Shown here one piece after another: positions 17,946 through 27,334 of a DNA stretch of 64,000 nt (its first letter is position 1; each line of letters opens with the position of its first letter). The DNA is from GCA-2697345 sp002697345 (GTDB lineage Bacteria; Pseudomonadota; Alphaproteobacteria; Rhodobacterales; Rhodobacteraceae): contig CALSNB010000001.1 of the NCBI GenBank assembly GCA_943787605.1, positions 1,054,001 to 1,118,000 of the forward strand, read 5' to 3'. Under the pieces are notes generated by a model that was not told the DNA's origin, did no database searches, and saw nothing but the letters and a program-made list of their open reading frames with translations. Both the position numbers and the translations under genes were made by a program.

Positions 17946-18566
17946 TTAGTTTTGAGCATAATACTCAATCACTAGGTTTGGCTCCATAATTACAGGGTAA
18001 GGTACGTCTCCTAACCCCGGTGTACGCACAAAAGTAGCGACCATCTTGCTTTGATCAACTTCCAAGTAATCAGGCACTTCTCTTTCTGGTAACTGTGCAG
18101 ATTCAAGTACTATTGCAAGTTGCTTAGAACGAGTCCTGACTTCTATTATATCTCCCTCTTTTACCGTATACGAAGGAATGTTAACACGTTTTCCGTTTAC
18201 TAACAGATGCCCATGGTTCACAAACTGACGGGCCGCAAAAACAGTAGGAACAAATTTGGCCCTATAAGCCACTGCATCCAAGCGCCTCTCAAGTAATCCA
18301 ACAAGGTTTTCACCCGTGTCACCTTTAACTCGCTCTGCTTCTTTAAATATTCTACGAAACTGCTTTTCTGTAAGATCGCCGTAATAACCTTTAAGTTTCT
18401 GTTTTGCTCTTAATTGTAGACCAAAATCAGACAGCTTACCTTTGCGCCTCTGTCCATGTTGGCCCGGTCCATATTCTCTTCTATTTACTGGTGACTTTGG
18501 ACGGCCCCATATATTTTCTCCCATCCTTCGATCAATTTTGTATTTGGCAGACGTGCGTTTTGTCAC
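17946..18566 (-). CDS. rpsD: 30S ribosomal protein S4
   Basis: A 206-residue primary 16S rRNA-binding protein, which in many bacteria also represses its own operon. It begins TKRTSAKYKIDRRMGENIWG. The S4 RNA-binding domain lies at about residues 96-160 (LLERRLDAVAYRAKF, ARQFVNHGHLLVNG), and the protein ends PNLVIEYYAQN. The N-terminal domain has no zinc-binding cysteines, so it is the zinc-independent form. GGAAGGAGA precedes the start. It is monocistronic between its own promoter and terminator, and the wording of the N- and C-termini is very close to Rhodobacterales S4. Confidence 0.98.
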   Translation of the reverse strand: MTKRTSAKYKIDRRMGENIWGRPKSPVNRREYGPGQHGQRRKGKLSDFGLQLRAKQKLKGYYGDLTEKQFRRIFKEAERVKGDTGENLVGLLERRLDAVAYRAKFVPTVFAARQFVNHGHLLVNGKRVNIPSYTVKEGDIIEVRTRSKQLAIVLESAQLPEREVPDYLEVDQSKMVATFVRTPGLGDVPYPVIMEPNLVIEYYAQN

Positions 18567-18675
18567 GGCTGATCTCCTTCCATAAATAACGGCTATTTTT
18601 TAGCCTAGTGAAGGGCGTTGTCCTCTGAAAAATTCCGACAGGAATCCCCTTACGGGGTCCACCAACACCAACAGA
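18567..18675 (-). promoter_or_regulatory. Structured 5' leader of rpsD
   Basis: About 110 transcribed bases precede rpsD. Read on the minus strand they form three small hairpins: CCCC-GTAA-GGGG (a GNRA-type loop), ATTCC-TGTC-GGAAT, and GGCTA-AAAAA-TAGCC just before the ribosome-binding site. The region is clearly more GC-rich than neighbouring spacers. S4 autoregulation through its leader is known in other phyla. Here that role is inferred and the fold is not tested. Confidence 0.5.
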
Positions 18676-18680
18676 CTGCG

Positions 18681-18708
18681 CTTATACCTTCGTCTCATTT
18701 AATGTCAA
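18681..18708 (-). promoter_or_regulatory. Sigma-70 type promoter of rpsD
   Basis: On the minus strand a perfect -35 TTGACA (18708-18703) is followed after 16 bases by -10 TATAAG (18686-18681). Transcription should start near 18674, giving the leader described above. It is one of the two strongest promoter matches in the window. Confidence 0.8.
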
Positions 18709-18746
18709 TAAAATAAGCAAATTATCAATAAAAAATACGAAGCCAA

Positions 18747-21700
18747 CTATTTGTATTCTCCCCATCCCCCTCCTCCTGGAGTAAGCATTTCAAATGCGTC
18801 TCCAGACTCAAGGTGAACTTCCGTGTTACCAGGTTGCTGTTCCCTAGCACCATTAGCTCGTATCACTGTATCTAGACCAACCATGCCAGGGCTACCTCCT
18901 CCAACTCCGAACGGTGGTACAATTCGGTGAGAACACAATGTTGTTACGGTTACCGGGTTTAAGAACTTTACGACTCTTCGGATACCATCTCCACCAGTCC
19001 AGGCCCCTTTTCCTCCAGACCCTTTTCTAATAGAAAAATTTTCTAATCTTACAGGAAAACGACTTTCTAGTACCTCTGGGTCAGTCATCAAGGTATTTGT
19101 CATATGAACTTGAGTCCCTGATGCCCCATGAAAGCCTGGGCCAGCACCACTACCGCCAGCAATTGTTTCATAGTTTTGAAAGTGGTCATTACCCCAAACA
19201 AAATTATTCATTGTAGCCTGAGATCCTGCTATAACCCCCAATGCTCCAAAAAGACAGTCACAGATATTTTGGCTAACCTCTGTATTTCCAGCTATCACTG
19301 CAGCCGGATACTTGGGGTTGATCATTGAACCCTCTGGTGCAATAATTTTGAGAGGTTTTAAGCAGCCTTCATTTAAGGGAATTTCGGCACCAACAAGTGT
19401 ACGAAATACATATAAAACAACAGCATTACATATAGAACGCGGTGCATTGTAATTATTAGGACCCTGGAGAGAAGTCCCAGTAAAATCTACTTCTGCGGTA
19501 CCCTCACGGGCATTAACCCTAACCTGAACTTCAATTTTTTGTCCAAAATCCATTGGATATGTAAAACTTCCATTCTTTAATTTTCCAACAACTTGCCGCA
19601 CAGAAGCCTCAGCATTATCTTGCACATGATTCATATAAGCTTGGACAGTTTTAATGCCAAAGTTTTTGATCATTTGAGTAACTTCTCGAATTCCTGTTTC
19701 GTTCGCAGCTAGTTGTGCCTCTAAGTCCTTAATATTTTGATCAATATTTCTGCAAGGGTAAAGCCCTGACCTAAGTAGTTCTCGAGTCTCTTCAGCTCTA
19801 AAATTCCCTTGGTCAACAATTTTAAAATTGTCAATTACAACACCTTCTTCTTCAATACTCTTACTATCAGGAGGTGCTGAGCCAGGAGTTCTACCACCAA
19901 TGTCAGCGTGATGTCCTCTAGATCCGACAAAAAATAATATTTTGTCGACCTGCTCATTGAAAACTGGGGTTATGACAGTAACGTCGGGCAAATGAGTCCC
20001 CCCATTAAATGGTGCGTTTAATACAAACGAATCTCCCGGTTTTATTTTTCCGTAGTTAAGCTCAGCTACTTTACGTACCGCGTCCGACATTGACCCAAGG
20101 TGCACTGGCACATGCGGTGCATTTGCAACCAAGTTTCCAGAAGCATCAAAAAGTGCACATGAGAAGTCTAACCTTTCTTTTATATTAACTGAGTAAGCGG
20201 TATTTTGTAGAGTTGACCCCATTTGCTCTGCAATCGACATAAAAAGATTATTAAATACCTCAAGCATAATTGGATTGACTTTCGTACCCAAAGCAAGCTC
20301 ACTTTCTCTCTCTTTAAGTCGTTGTAAAATTAAATTTCCAAATTTATCTACAAAACCCTCCCAACCATCTTCAACAACTGTCGTCCCAGTTTTCTCCATA
20401 ACCACTGAAGGTCCCTTTAAGATCTGACCAGAAACCAACAATTCTCGATTGTATAAGGGAATTTCACCATAACCACTTAATGAAATTTGGGATATGGCTT
20501 TCGATTCATTTTTATTCCCCAAACTTACTTGGTCAACATAACTATTATTTTTACCGATGGCTTCTACGGTTAACATATCAATAATTAAGTCATCCACTGG
20601 AGATGCAAATCCAAACCTTATTTGATGATTTTTTTTAAACTCCATTAACATTTTTTTTGAAGAGTCAAAGTTTACTTCAATATTTTGATGAGAGCCTGAG
20701 TATTTTAAATAAGCTGTTTTGATCACATTAATTTCTTTTCTGGGTACGCCTTGATTAACCACTTCTTCTATCGCCTCGTTAGACAGTTTTTTTATGATTA
20801 AACCAGCTTTTAATGTTTCCCTTAAGTCTTGATTGAAATGTTGCTCTTTTAACACCCGTATATCAGCCAAACCCATTCCAAAAGCCGACAAAACTCCCGA
20901 ATAAGGGTGTAAAAAAACTGTGCTCATGCTTAGAGCGTCTGCAACTGCACATGCATGCTGTCCACCTGCTCCACCAAAGCAATTTAATGTATATTCTGTA
21001 ATATTATATCCTCGATCTACACTAATTTTCTTTATCGCACGTGCCATATTTTGAACAGCAATTCTAAGAAAACCAACGGCTGTCTCTTCAGGACTTAAGG
21101 GGCCTATCCCCGTCTCAGCTGATATAGAATCTGCTAACTCTTTAAATTTTTTTATAACAATTTCTTTATCCAAAGGCTCATCTGCAGTTGGACCAAATAT
21201 CTTAGGGAAATATTTTGGATTAATCTTTCCTAAAACTACATTACAATCAGTCACGGTTAAGGGGCCACCGCGACGATAACAGGCAGGCCCTGGATTAGCA
21301 CCAGCACTATCAGGGCCAACTTGGTACCTACCGTCTTGAAAAGAAAGAATAGAGCCACCACCCGCAGCAACAGTATGTATGTTCATCATTGGAGCACGCA
21401 TTCTAACACCAGCAATTTCTGTTTCAAAAGATCTTTCATAATGACCTGAAAAATGGCAAACATCAGTAGAAGTTCCGCCCATATCAAAACCTATTAGTTT
21501 CTTAAATCCAGCTACCTCGCCTGTCTTCACCATTCCAACGACACCACCAGCAGGACCAGACAAAATAGCATCTCTACCCTGGAAACTACCAGAATCAACT
21601 AACCCACCAGAACTCTGCATAAAAAATAAACTCTTTACTCCTCCTTTATCTGCCTTTAATTCTTCTGAAACTTGATTAATATATCTCCTCAAGATAGGGG

Positions 21701-22349
21701 AGAGATAAGCATCAACCACGGTTGTGTCCCCTCTGCTCACAAGCTTTATAAGCCTGGAAGTACCAGAACTAGTTGAAATCTGCGTGTAACCAACTTCTCG
21801 TGCTATTTCAGCCACCCTATCCTCATGGCTGGAATTTAAGTAAGAATGTATAAACGCTATAGCAACAGATCTAAATCCACGTTTAAAGCTTGAAAGGAGG
21901 ACACTGCGTGCTAACTGTTCGTCTAATCTTGTAATTTCCAAGCCTTTAGAATCCAATCGACCAGGAATTTCTACTACATCCTCATAGATAGCTGACTGTT
22001 TTTTTATTTCTAAGTCAAAAAGTTTTGGTCTATTTTGATATCCAACTCTCAGAAGATCCTTTAAGCCCTCATTTATAAGAAGAACAGTTCGATCTCCTTT
22101 ACGTTCTAGTAATGCGTTAGTGGCAACTGTAGTGCCCATTTTTACTGAATCTATCATATCCTCCGGTATTGGATCTGTCTCAGTTAACTCTAAAAGTAAG
22201 CGTATCCCCTGGACCGCTGCATCTTTATATTGCTCTGGATTCTCAGATAATAACTTTAAGGTCTTAAGCGTACCGTTCGGACTATGCCCCACTACATCGG
22301 TAAAAGTACCACCACGATCAATCCAGAAATCCCATTTTTTCTTACTCAT
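18747..22349 (-). CDS. 5-oxoprolinase / hydantoinase fused A and B subunits
   Basis: A 1200-residue fusion. Residues about 1-690 match hydantoinase A/oxoprolinase: WIDRGGTFTDVVG near residue 9, GTTVATNALLERKGD near residue 88, FDMGGTSTDVCHFSG near residue 294 and GGAGGQHACAVADAL near residue 462 form the actin-like ATP site. Residues about 700-1200 match hydantoinase B: HLGSMSDAV, NAPFNGGTHLPDVTVITPVF, GSRGHHADIGG and TPGGGGWG at the end. 5-Oxoprolinase opens 5-oxo-L-proline to glutamate with ATP. Related fusions act on hydantoins, so the substrate is probable rather than proven. It stands alone, with a long spacer upstream. Confidence 0.9.
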   Translation of the reverse strand: MSKKKWDFWIDRGGTFTDVVGHSPNGTLKTLKLLSENPEQYKDAAVQGIRLLLELTETDPIPEDMIDSVKMGTTVATNALLERKGDRTVLLINEGLKDLLRVGYQNRPKLFDLEIKKQSAIYEDVVEIPGRLDSKGLEITRLDEQLARSVLLSSFKRGFRSVAIAFIHSYLNSSHEDRVAEIAREVGYTQISTSSGTSRLIKLVSRGDTTVVDAYLSPILRRYINQVSEELKADKGGVKSLFFMQSSGGLVDSGSFQGRDAILSGPAGGVVGMVKTGEVAGFKKLIGFDMGGTSTDVCHFSGHYERSFETEIAGVRMRAPMMNIHTVAAGGGSILSFQDGRYQVGPDSAGANPGPACYRRGGPLTVTDCNVVLGKINPKYFPKIFGPTADEPLDKEIVIKKFKELADSISAETGIGPLSPEETAVGFLRIAVQNMARAIKKISVDRGYNITEYTLNCFGGAGGQHACAVADALSMSTVFLHPYSGVLSAFGMGLADIRVLKEQHFNQDLRETLKAGLIIKKLSNEAIEEVVNQGVPRKEINVIKTAYLKYSGSHQNIEVNFDSSKKMLMEFKKNHQIRFGFASPVDDLIIDMLTVEAIGKNNSYVDQVSLGNKNESKAISQISLSGYGEIPLYNRELLVSGQILKGPSVVMEKTGTTVVEDGWEGFVDKFGNLILQRLKERESELALGTKVNPIMLEVFNNLFMSIAEQMGSTLQNTAYSVNIKERLDFSCALFDASGNLVANAPHVPVHLGSMSDAVRKVAELNYGKIKPGDSFVLNAPFNGGTHLPDVTVITPVFNEQVDKILFFVGSRGHHADIGGRTPGSAPPDSKSIEEEGVVIDNFKIVDQGNFRAEETRELLRSGLYPCRNIDQNIKDLEAQLAANETGIREVTQMIKNFGIKTVQAYMNHVQDNAEASVRQVVGKLKNGSFTYPMDFGQKIEVQVRVNAREGTAEVDFTGTSLQGPNNYNAPRSICNAVVLYVFRTLVGAEIPLNEGCLKPLKIIAPEGSMINPKYPAAVIAGNTEVSQNICDCLFGALGVIAGSQATMNNFVWGNDHFQNYETIAGGSGAGPGFHGASGTQVHMTNTLMTDPEVLESRFPVRLENFSIRKGSGGKGAWTGGDGIRRVVKFLNPVTVTTLCSHRIVPPFGVGGGSPGMVGLDTVIRANGAREQQPGNTEVHLESGDAFEMLTPGGGGWGEYK

Positions 22350-22747
22350 GTAACCTTAAGTCCTTTTAATAATGTAATTGGAGATATTTAATTCTATCAG
22401 GTAACAGTTGTGGTACAACCAAGTATCACCTTTTTGTTCACTCAAAAATTTTATTTATGAATATATCATGCCGATATGTCTAATTATGAACCCAAACACT
22501 GTATTAGCTTTCTTTAATAATTTATGCAGCATTACTTACTATCCTTAAAAAACCGTTTAGCAGCTGTCCAAATTTTAACTCATTTTCAAGAACTTGATAA
22601 TTAATTAAATTCGGCTATCATCAAAGGCTATAATATAAATTTTCTATACAAAAAGATAAGTTAAATTTAGCTTAAGGAAACAGACCATATCTAAGTACGG
22701 AACAAGTCCACTCCCTTCTTGTTAAATTAATCAACATCGAGTTTACT
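22350..22747. other. Intergenic spacer between divergent oxoprolinase and NUDIX genes
   Basis: About 400 AT-rich bases between divergent genes, so it should hold both promoters. A TATAAT-like box (plus, 22631-22636) lies about 110 bases before the NUDIX start, without a good -35. No ORF, RNA gene, strong hairpin or repeat was seen. Confidence 0.5.
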
Positions 22748-23218
22748 TTGAGTAAAAATAAAACTGAAATTCTTGTTAATAAAGAGATTAGGCAAGTTGG
22801 AGCACTTTGCTTTCAAATTATTCCTAACGAAAACCCAAAAGTTCTTTTAATAACCAGTCGACGGTCTCAACGCTGGATCATTCCTAAAGGGTGGCCAATT
22901 AAAGGTCTAAAATCTTACAAAGTGGCCGAACAAGAAGCTTTTGAAGAAGCTGGCGCCTCGGGTACAGCATTTGACTTCTGTCTAGGGAGTTACTCATATA
23001 TAAAAAAATTAGATCAAGGCCTAAGGAAATGTGTTGTTTATGTTTATCCTCTTAAAGTAGAAAACCTAATATCAGATTATGACGAAGCACATGAAAGATC
23101 CCGAAAATGGGTTAATATAAGTAATGCTACAGAATTGTTATCAGAACCAGAGTTAAAAGATATTCTAAAAAACTTTAAACCAAAATTATTATTAAATGCA
23201 AAGTATTTGAGACAATAA
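22748..23218 (+). CDS. NUDIX hydrolase (diphosphoinositol-polyphosphate phosphohydrolase-like)
   Basis: A 156-residue NUDIX protein starting with TTG. It has RWIIPKGWPIKGLKSYKVAEQEAFEEAGASG at about residues 42-72, a compact Nudix box directly after the PKG strand, as in the DIPP/ApnA branch. EEAGA is the metal-binding core. Alphaproteobacterial relatives are usually annotated only as NUDIX. The true substrate is unknown. DUF1178 follows on the same strand. Confidence 0.85.
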   Translation: MSKNKTEILVNKEIRQVGALCFQIIPNENPKVLLITSRRSQRWIIPKGWPIKGLKSYKVAEQEAFEEAGASGTAFDFCLGSYSYIKKLDQGLRKCVVYVYPLKVENLISDYDEAHERSRKWVNISNATELLSEPELKDILKNFKPKLLLNAKYLRQ

Positions 23219-23298
23219 TTAAAAATAATTGGGCCTTTCTCTTGCATCGTCCAAAATATTTCTTATTTATTGTTAAACTTTATAGGATAGCGAACATA

Positions 23299-23745
23299 AT
23301 GATCAAATATGCTTTAGATTGCGAAAATAAGCATAAATTTGAAAGTTGGTTTCAGTCTGCGGAAGCATTCGATAAACTTGTACGTTCCGGACTTCTATGC
23401 TGCTCTGTGTGTGGAGTTAATAAAGTTTCAAAGGCAATAATGACTCCCAATATCGGTATTAAAAATAATAGCAAATCCAATTTACCAAAGACTAATAATG
23501 AACTTCCGCTTTCAACTCCCTCTACGAAAACAGAAAAAGCAATTAAACAATTTAGAAAGCATATAGAAAAAAATTCGGAGAATGTCGGACCAAATTTTGC
23601 ATCTGAAGCCCGAAAAATGCATATTGGAGACGTACCTGAGAGATCAATATACGGGGAATCTACCATCAAAGAAGCTAAAGAGTTGATTGATGATGGAATT
23701 TCTGTAGTTCCATTACCGTTCATTCCAAGTAAAAAAACTAATTGA
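23299..23745 (+). CDS. DUF1178 family protein
   Basis: A 148-residue protein starting MIKYALDCENKHKFESWFQSAEAFDKL, the typical DUF1178 opening. CCSVCGVNKVSKAIMTPNI then forms a putative zinc-binding knuckle with the early Cys. The C-terminus (GDVPERSIYGESTIKEAKELIDDGI and VVPLPFIP) is the conserved end of the family. I start at 23299, where AGGA precedes the ATG. An upstream in-frame ATG at 23242 would add 19 residues that do not belong to the family. Function unknown. Confidence 0.9.
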   Translation: MIKYALDCENKHKFESWFQSAEAFDKLVRSGLLCCSVCGVNKVSKAIMTPNIGIKNNSKSNLPKTNNELPLSTPSTKTEKAIKQFRKHIEKNSENVGPNFASEARKMHIGDVPERSIYGESTIKEAKELIDDGISVVPLPFIPSKKTN

Positions 23746-23872
23746 GCTTTAGTCAAATGAGCAACATATCGTGAATTTTTTAAAAATTCTTTGTCACAAA
23801 TATTCTATTACTTGCCCTTTTTTCTCTTAAGATTTATTCAACCGTCTGATAAAACAACTGTATGAGAATTAA

Positions 23873-25111
23873 ATGCCTCTTTTAGTTATGAAATTTGGCG
23901 GCACTTCACTAGCCACGATCGAGTTAATTAAAAAAGCTGCAGAGCGCGTTAAAGTTGAGGTTTCCCGCGGTTATGAAGTAATAGTTATCGTCTCTGCGAT
24001 GTCAGGAAAAACGAATGAACTTATTGGTTGGGTAAATAAGACGTCCTCAATTTATGATGCCCGAGAATATGACGCGATAGTTTCATCAGGAGAGCAGGTT
24101 ACAGCTGGACTTTTGGCTTTAGTACTTCAGAATCTGGATATCCCAGCAAGAAGTTGGCAGGGGTGGCAAGTCCCATTAAAAACGTCAAGTAATCATAGTT
24201 CCGCGAGAATAGAGGAAATTCCCACCCAAAACTTAAGGGCAAAATTCAAAGAAGGTATGAAGGTTGCTGTCGTTGCGGGTTTTCAAGGGCTCTCTTTGGA
24301 CAATAGAGTCACAACACTTGGCCGTGGCGGCTCGGACACCACAGCAGTTGCTTTTGCAGCAGCGTTTGGTGCAGAGCAATGCGATATATATACTGACGTG
24401 GATGGTATTTACACTACAGACCCTAGAGTCTGCGGAAAGGCGCGGAAATTAAATCAAATATCGTTTGAAGAAATGTTAGAGTTAGCTTCGCAGGGCGCAA
24501 AAGTTCTTCAAACAAGATCAGTTGAGTTAGCTATGCGCTTTAATGTTAGAGTGCGAGTCTTATCAAGCTTTGATCCAAGTCCAGACCAGTCTGGAACCAT
24601 AGTATGCAAGGAGGAAGACGTTGTGGAAAAAAATGTAGTAGCAGGGGTAGCTTTTTCACGTGACGAAGCAAAAATGACTTTGATCTCAGTCTCTGACAAG
24701 CCAGGAATAGCAGCAGCAATATTTGGACCTCTTTCTGAAGCAGGAGTTAATGTAGATATGATAGTACAAAATATCTCAGATGACGGTTTAACCGATATGA
24801 CCTTCTCCTGTCCCACCCAAGATGTAGACAGGGCTAAGAATGCGCTTCTAGAACATAGGGTATCTGGACAAATACACTTTGAAGACTTAGTTGCGGATAC
24901 TGAGGTTGCAAAAGTATCCGTCGTTGGAATAGGGATGAGATCTCATGCTGGTGTAGCAGCTCAAATGTTTAATACCCTTAAAGATGAAAATATAAATATC
25001 AAAGTTATTACAACTTCTGAAATAAAAATTTCTGTTTTAATAGATAGAAAATACTTAGAACTGGCAGTTCAAGCACTTCACAACACTTTTAAACTTGAAA
25101 AACAAGTTTAA
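23873..25111 (+). CDS. lysC: Aspartate kinase
   Basis: A 412-residue enzyme that phosphorylates aspartate, the entry to lysine, threonine and methionine synthesis. The kinase domain opens with KFGGTSLA at residues 7-14 and includes VSSGEQVTAGLLAL, GRGGSDTTAVAFAAAF and YTDVDGIYTTDPR. Two ACT domains occupy about residues 265-412 (VSDKPGIAAAIFGPLSEAGVNVDMIVQN, then VGIGMRSHAGVAAQMF), suggesting allosteric feedback. Its last codons and stop lie inside a perfect inverted repeat (25081-25119). Confidence 0.97.
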   Translation: MPLLVMKFGGTSLATIELIKKAAERVKVEVSRGYEVIVIVSAMSGKTNELIGWVNKTSSIYDAREYDAIVSSGEQVTAGLLALVLQNLDIPARSWQGWQVPLKTSSNHSSARIEEIPTQNLRAKFKEGMKVAVVAGFQGLSLDNRVTTLGRGGSDTTAVAFAAAFGAEQCDIYTDVDGIYTTDPRVCGKARKLNQISFEEMLELASQGAKVLQTRSVELAMRFNVRVRVLSSFDPSPDQSGTIVCKEEDVVEKNVVAGVAFSRDEAKMTLISVSDKPGIAAAIFGPLSEAGVNVDMIVQNISDDGLTDMTFSCPTQDVDRAKNALLEHRVSGQIHFEDLVADTEVAKVSVVGIGMRSHAGVAAQMFNTLKDENINIKVITTSEIKISVLIDRKYLELAVQALHNTFKLEKQV

Positions 25112-25119
25112 AAGTGTTG
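25081..25119 (+). terminator. Perfect 17-bp inverted repeat spanning the lysC stop codon
   Basis: Arms 25081-25097 and 25103-25119 pair perfectly around the loop AAAAA. The left arm encodes the last lysC residues and the right arm holds the TAA. A T run (25128-25132) begins eight bases after the stem, too far for a textbook terminator. It may act as a terminator or as a 3' end stabiliser of lysC mRNA. Confidence 0.55.
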
Positions 25120-25234
25120 AGGCAATCTTTTTCTGATGTAAAGCTTTTGCAAATAGAAAGACTAGTTCTAGTTTATCTAAAAAATATATTAAGTTCCAAT
25201 TTTTAAACAGATTTAATGCCATTTTAAAATGTAA

Positions 25235-26650
25235 TTATTCTATCCTCAAGATCACACCAGGATTCATAATACCTTTTGGGTCTAGTGCACCTTTTATTGA
25301 TTTCATTAACTCTAATTTTGTCGGATCTGAATAAAAGCTCAATTCATTTGTCTTTAAACGCCCTATACCATGTTCTGCTGAAAATGAACCATCCATGTTA
25401 CTAACGATATCATATAATATTTTTTTTACTTTTTTTCGATCATGATCTCTATCAGATCTAGATTCTCCAGGAAGGGGGAAAACGTTATAATGGATATTCC
25501 CATCCCCAACATGTCCAAAACAATTAATTCTAAACTCTCCAATCTCCGATAGTCTTTGCTCTGCCCGAGAAATAAATTCTGGAATCATACCGATAGGAAC
25601 TGATAAATCAGACGAAGAAATAGCTCCTGTACGGTGGTTAGCTTCGGGGATACTTTCTCTGACTTTCCAAAAATCATCTCTTTGCTGTATGGACTGAGAT
25701 ATCACTCCATCCATTACCAGGTCTCGATCATAGGCATCTTCAAAAAGCATTTCCAAGACCTCTTGAGACAATGTGCCTTCATGACAACCAACATCTAATA
25801 ATACCATCCACTGCGGCTCGTATGAAAATGGTAAGATCACGTCAGGCCCAACTTCTTTTAAAAACTGCAAGCCTACAGAACTTATCAACTCAAATGCTGA
25901 TAGATCGGTTCCCAATCTATCTCTACAAAGTGAGAATAACTCAATTGCAGCTCTAGGGTCCTTAACCACAAAGAAAGCTGAAGCTTCATTTTTTGGTTTA
26001 GGAAATAATTTTAAACTAGCGGCAGTTATAATACCTAAAGTGCCCTCCGAACCAATAAAAAGGTTATTTAGATCATACCCTGTATTATCTTTTCTTAACC
26101 GGGAAAGGCCATTAAATATGCGACCATCAGGCAAGACAGCCTCAATTCCCAAACACAAATCACGAGTATTTCCATACCTTACGACATTTACACCTCCGGC
26201 ATTTGTCGCTAAATTTCCTCCTATCCTAGCAGACCCCTCTGAGGCTAAAGAGAGTGGAAATATTCGTTCAGATGAGTTTGCCAGATCTTGTATATCTTTT
26301 AGAATTACGCCTGCTTCGGCTATCATTATGTTTTCAGACAACCAGACATCTCTCACCTTATTCATCCGCTCTAAAGATAATATAACTGGTTTCGGACCAT
26401 CCGGCATAATTTGCCCACCGACTAGGCCTGTCCCTCCTCCATAAGGAACTATGCCAATATTATGCTCTGAGCAAATTCTAACTATTCGAGCCACATCATT
26501 CGTATTGTCAGGTGTTAATAATAAACCCTCTATCCCAAAATGACGGCCACGCGGCTCTTCTAAATATGAGTTAGTTAATTCCCGAAACACGCTTTCAGGA
26601 AGGCATTCCCTAAGCTTTGCCTCTATTATATTTGATACTGGTTTTATCAT
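25235..26650 (-). CDS. FAD-binding oxidoreductase, GlcD / D-2-hydroxyacid dehydrogenase type
   Basis: A 471-residue flavoprotein of the vanillyl-alcohol oxidase fold. The FAD-binding segment runs through IVPYGGGTGLVGGQIMPDG near residue 70 and GNLATNAGGVNVVRYGNTRDLCLGIEAVLPDG near residue 145. The C-terminal FAD-oxidase_C part shows CFGHVGDGNIHYNVFP, SAEHGIGRLK and the ending DPKGIMNPGVIL. Members oxidise D-lactate, D-2-hydroxyglutarate or glycolate; the sequence does not settle which. It lies downstream of the GNAT gene with a 90-base gap. Confidence 0.9.
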   Translation of the reverse strand: MIKPVSNIIEAKLRECLPESVFRELTNSYLEEPRGRHFGIEGLLLTPDNTNDVARIVRICSEHNIGIVPYGGGTGLVGGQIMPDGPKPVILSLERMNKVRDVWLSENIMIAEAGVILKDIQDLANSSERIFPLSLASEGSARIGGNLATNAGGVNVVRYGNTRDLCLGIEAVLPDGRIFNGLSRLRKDNTGYDLNNLFIGSEGTLGIITAASLKLFPKPKNEASAFFVVKDPRAAIELFSLCRDRLGTDLSAFELISSVGLQFLKEVGPDVILPFSYEPQWMVLLDVGCHEGTLSQEVLEMLFEDAYDRDLVMDGVISQSIQQRDDFWKVRESIPEANHRTGAISSSDLSVPIGMIPEFISRAEQRLSEIGEFRINCFGHVGDGNIHYNVFPLPGESRSDRDHDRKKVKKILYDIVSNMDGSFSAEHGIGRLKTNELSFYSDPTKLELMKSIKGALDPKGIMNPGVILRIE

Positions 26651-26740
26651 GACGAAAACTTCATATTAGATTATTGAATTAGTCAACAAGATGTTCTTAA
26701 TTTTCATTTAATATACCAATAACAAAAGACATCAAATAAA

Positions 26741-27334
26741 TTACTGTTCTTTTCCTATTAAAGTCTTACCTCGACGGTCAGATCGAAGGCAAGCGTATAA
26801 GACATGATTGCGCCAACGTCCATTTATTTGAAGGTAACTTTGAGCAACACCTTCATACTTAAATCCTGATTTCTCCAATACACTCCTTGAAGCTAAATTA
26901 TCTGGTAGGCATGCAGCTTCTATCCTACTCAGGTCCATAGAATTAAACGCGTAGTATACTAATGCTTCAATAGCCTCTCGCATAAAACCATTTCTAGCGT
27001 AGCTTTTTCCAATCCAGTACCCAAGCGTTCCCACCTGTGCAGGTCCCCTTCTAATATTATCTAAGGTAATTGCTCCCAAAATTTTTCCGGTAGAACGCAA
27101 TATCATAAATACAGGAACAGCAGTACCATCTCCAACTGCTTTTTGAGACCAATAAACTCGATTATTGAAGTTTTTTTTAGATAAATGATCAATAGACCAA
27201 GAGGGCTCCCAAGGTTCTAAAAATTCAATACTCTCTTCTCTAAGCATAGCCCAGGACTTGAAATCACTTTGCACTGGAAGTCTAAGTGACATACGCTCAG
27301 TTTCAATAATAAGCTTGCGATTCAAGCCTAGCAT
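26741..27334 (-). CDS. GNAT family N-acetyltransferase (RimJ-like)
   Basis: A 197-residue acetyltransferase. TERMSLRLPVQSDFKSWAMLREES opens the fold; GTLGYWIGKSYARNGFMREAIEALVYYAF is the acetyl-CoA region, and RIEAACLPDNLASRSVLEKSGFKYEGVAQSYLQINGRWRNHVLY ends it. The pattern resembles ribosomal-protein-alanine acetyltransferases (RimJ/RimL), but the target is unproven. Its start overlaps the M16 stop as TAATG, so it is the last gene of the cta-thrC-M16 run. Confidence 0.88.
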   Translation of the reverse strand: MLGLNRKLIIETERMSLRLPVQSDFKSWAMLREESIEFLEPWEPSWSIDHLSKKNFNNRVYWSQKAVGDGTAVPVFMILRSTGKILGAITLDNIRRGPAQVGTLGYWIGKSYARNGFMREAIEALVYYAFNSMDLSRIEAACLPDNLASRSVLEKSGFKYEGVAQSYLQINGRWRNHVLYACLRSDRRGKTLIGKEQ

